Assembly (NCBI GenBank): GCA_024223125.1
Contig: JAAEOP010001083.1
Location: 1 to 5,404 of the forward strand
DNA: 5,404 bases
Direction: 5' to 3'
From: Chloroflexota bacterium
Lineage (GTDB): Bacteria; Chloroflexota; Anaerolineae; Promineifilales; Promineifilaceae
In this document: piece by piece, positions 5,368-5,404 of the stretch
How positions within the stretch are numbered: the first letter of the stretch is position 1
Layout: each line of letters opens with the position of its first letter
The notes under the pieces: generated by a model
Told to the model about the DNA's origin: nothing
The model's input: only the letters and a program-made list of their open reading frames with translations
Database searches by the model: none
Position numbers and translations under genes: made by a program

Positions 5368-5404
5368 TCTACTACTACGGCGGTGACGGTAAGACTCTTG
5401 AAAG

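Larger units (their letters stand above)
247..5404 (+). mobile_element. IS21-family insertion sequence (left end and body; right end outside the window)
   Basis: The element is defined by the istA-istB pair and by two AT-rich direct repeats just upstream of istA, the usual arrangement of multiple terminal repeats in IS21-family elements. The left edge is placed at the TG at 247-248 because family members commonly start with TG and the upstream reading frame stops looking native there; it could be off by a few bases. No inverted copy of the GAGCACCA-ending repeat is found before the window ends, so the right end must lie beyond 5404 or be lost. The element is interrupted between 2593 and 5243 by a serine-recombinase element. 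Without that insert it spans roughly 2.5 kb to the window edge, a normal size for the family. Confidence 0.8.

Noticed and set aside
5111..5386. 91-codon open frame running from the recombinase 3' end to the window edge
   Set aside because: It overlaps the recombinase C-terminus in another frame, has no ribosome site, and crosses the junction and hairpin; the istB remnant explains 5240-5310 better.
1..5404. tRNA genes, CRISPR arrays or riboswitches
   Set aside because: I saw no cloverleaf-like region, regularly spaced repeats or recognisable riboswitch core; the only close direct repeats are the two IS21 terminal units.

Overview
The window looks like a nest of three mobile elements, all read on the + strand. 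The outermost layer (1-246) is the tail of what resembles a DUF6399-type transposase gene, cut off by the window on its left. An IS21-family element begins at about 247. It has two AT-rich direct repeats at its left end, then istA (372-1907) and istB (from 1898). Its right end lies beyond the window. Inside istB sits a 2,651-bp element (2593-5243) carrying two small ORFs and a 722-residue large serine recombinase.

The edges of the inner element can be read to within four bases. The istB frame runs normally to 2592, diverges, and resumes at 5240 with a typical IstB C-terminus ending in TAA at 5308-5310. Both junctions share TCAT (2589-2592 and 5240-5243). Removing the insert restores an uninterrupted 253-codon IstB. 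The inner element has no visible terminal inverted repeats, which fits a serine recombinase rather than a DDE transposase.

The most striking observation is what happens when the two inner ends are joined as a circle. A strong ribosome binding site and ATG near the right end (AGGAG 5213-5217, ATG 5226) then read in frame through the shared TCAT into the first small ORF at the left end. In the integrated state that ORF has no ATG inside the element, only a poor GTG at 2653. The gene therefore appears to be split across the attachment site and made whole only in the circular form. Its stop codon overlaps the recombinase ATG (ATGA at 3042-3045), so rebuilding it could also affect recombinase translation by coupling. 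The joining and the frame are read from the sequence. That the circle exists and that this acts as a switch is inference.

The window is accessory DNA and does not identify the organism. Shine-Dalgarno sequences are clear and base composition is moderate. The gene types are widespread in environmental bacteria such as Chloroflexota, cyanobacteria and large sulfur bacteria; I cannot choose among these. After the istB remnant, 5311-5404 holds a long hairpin (5318-5367) and no gene I can support.
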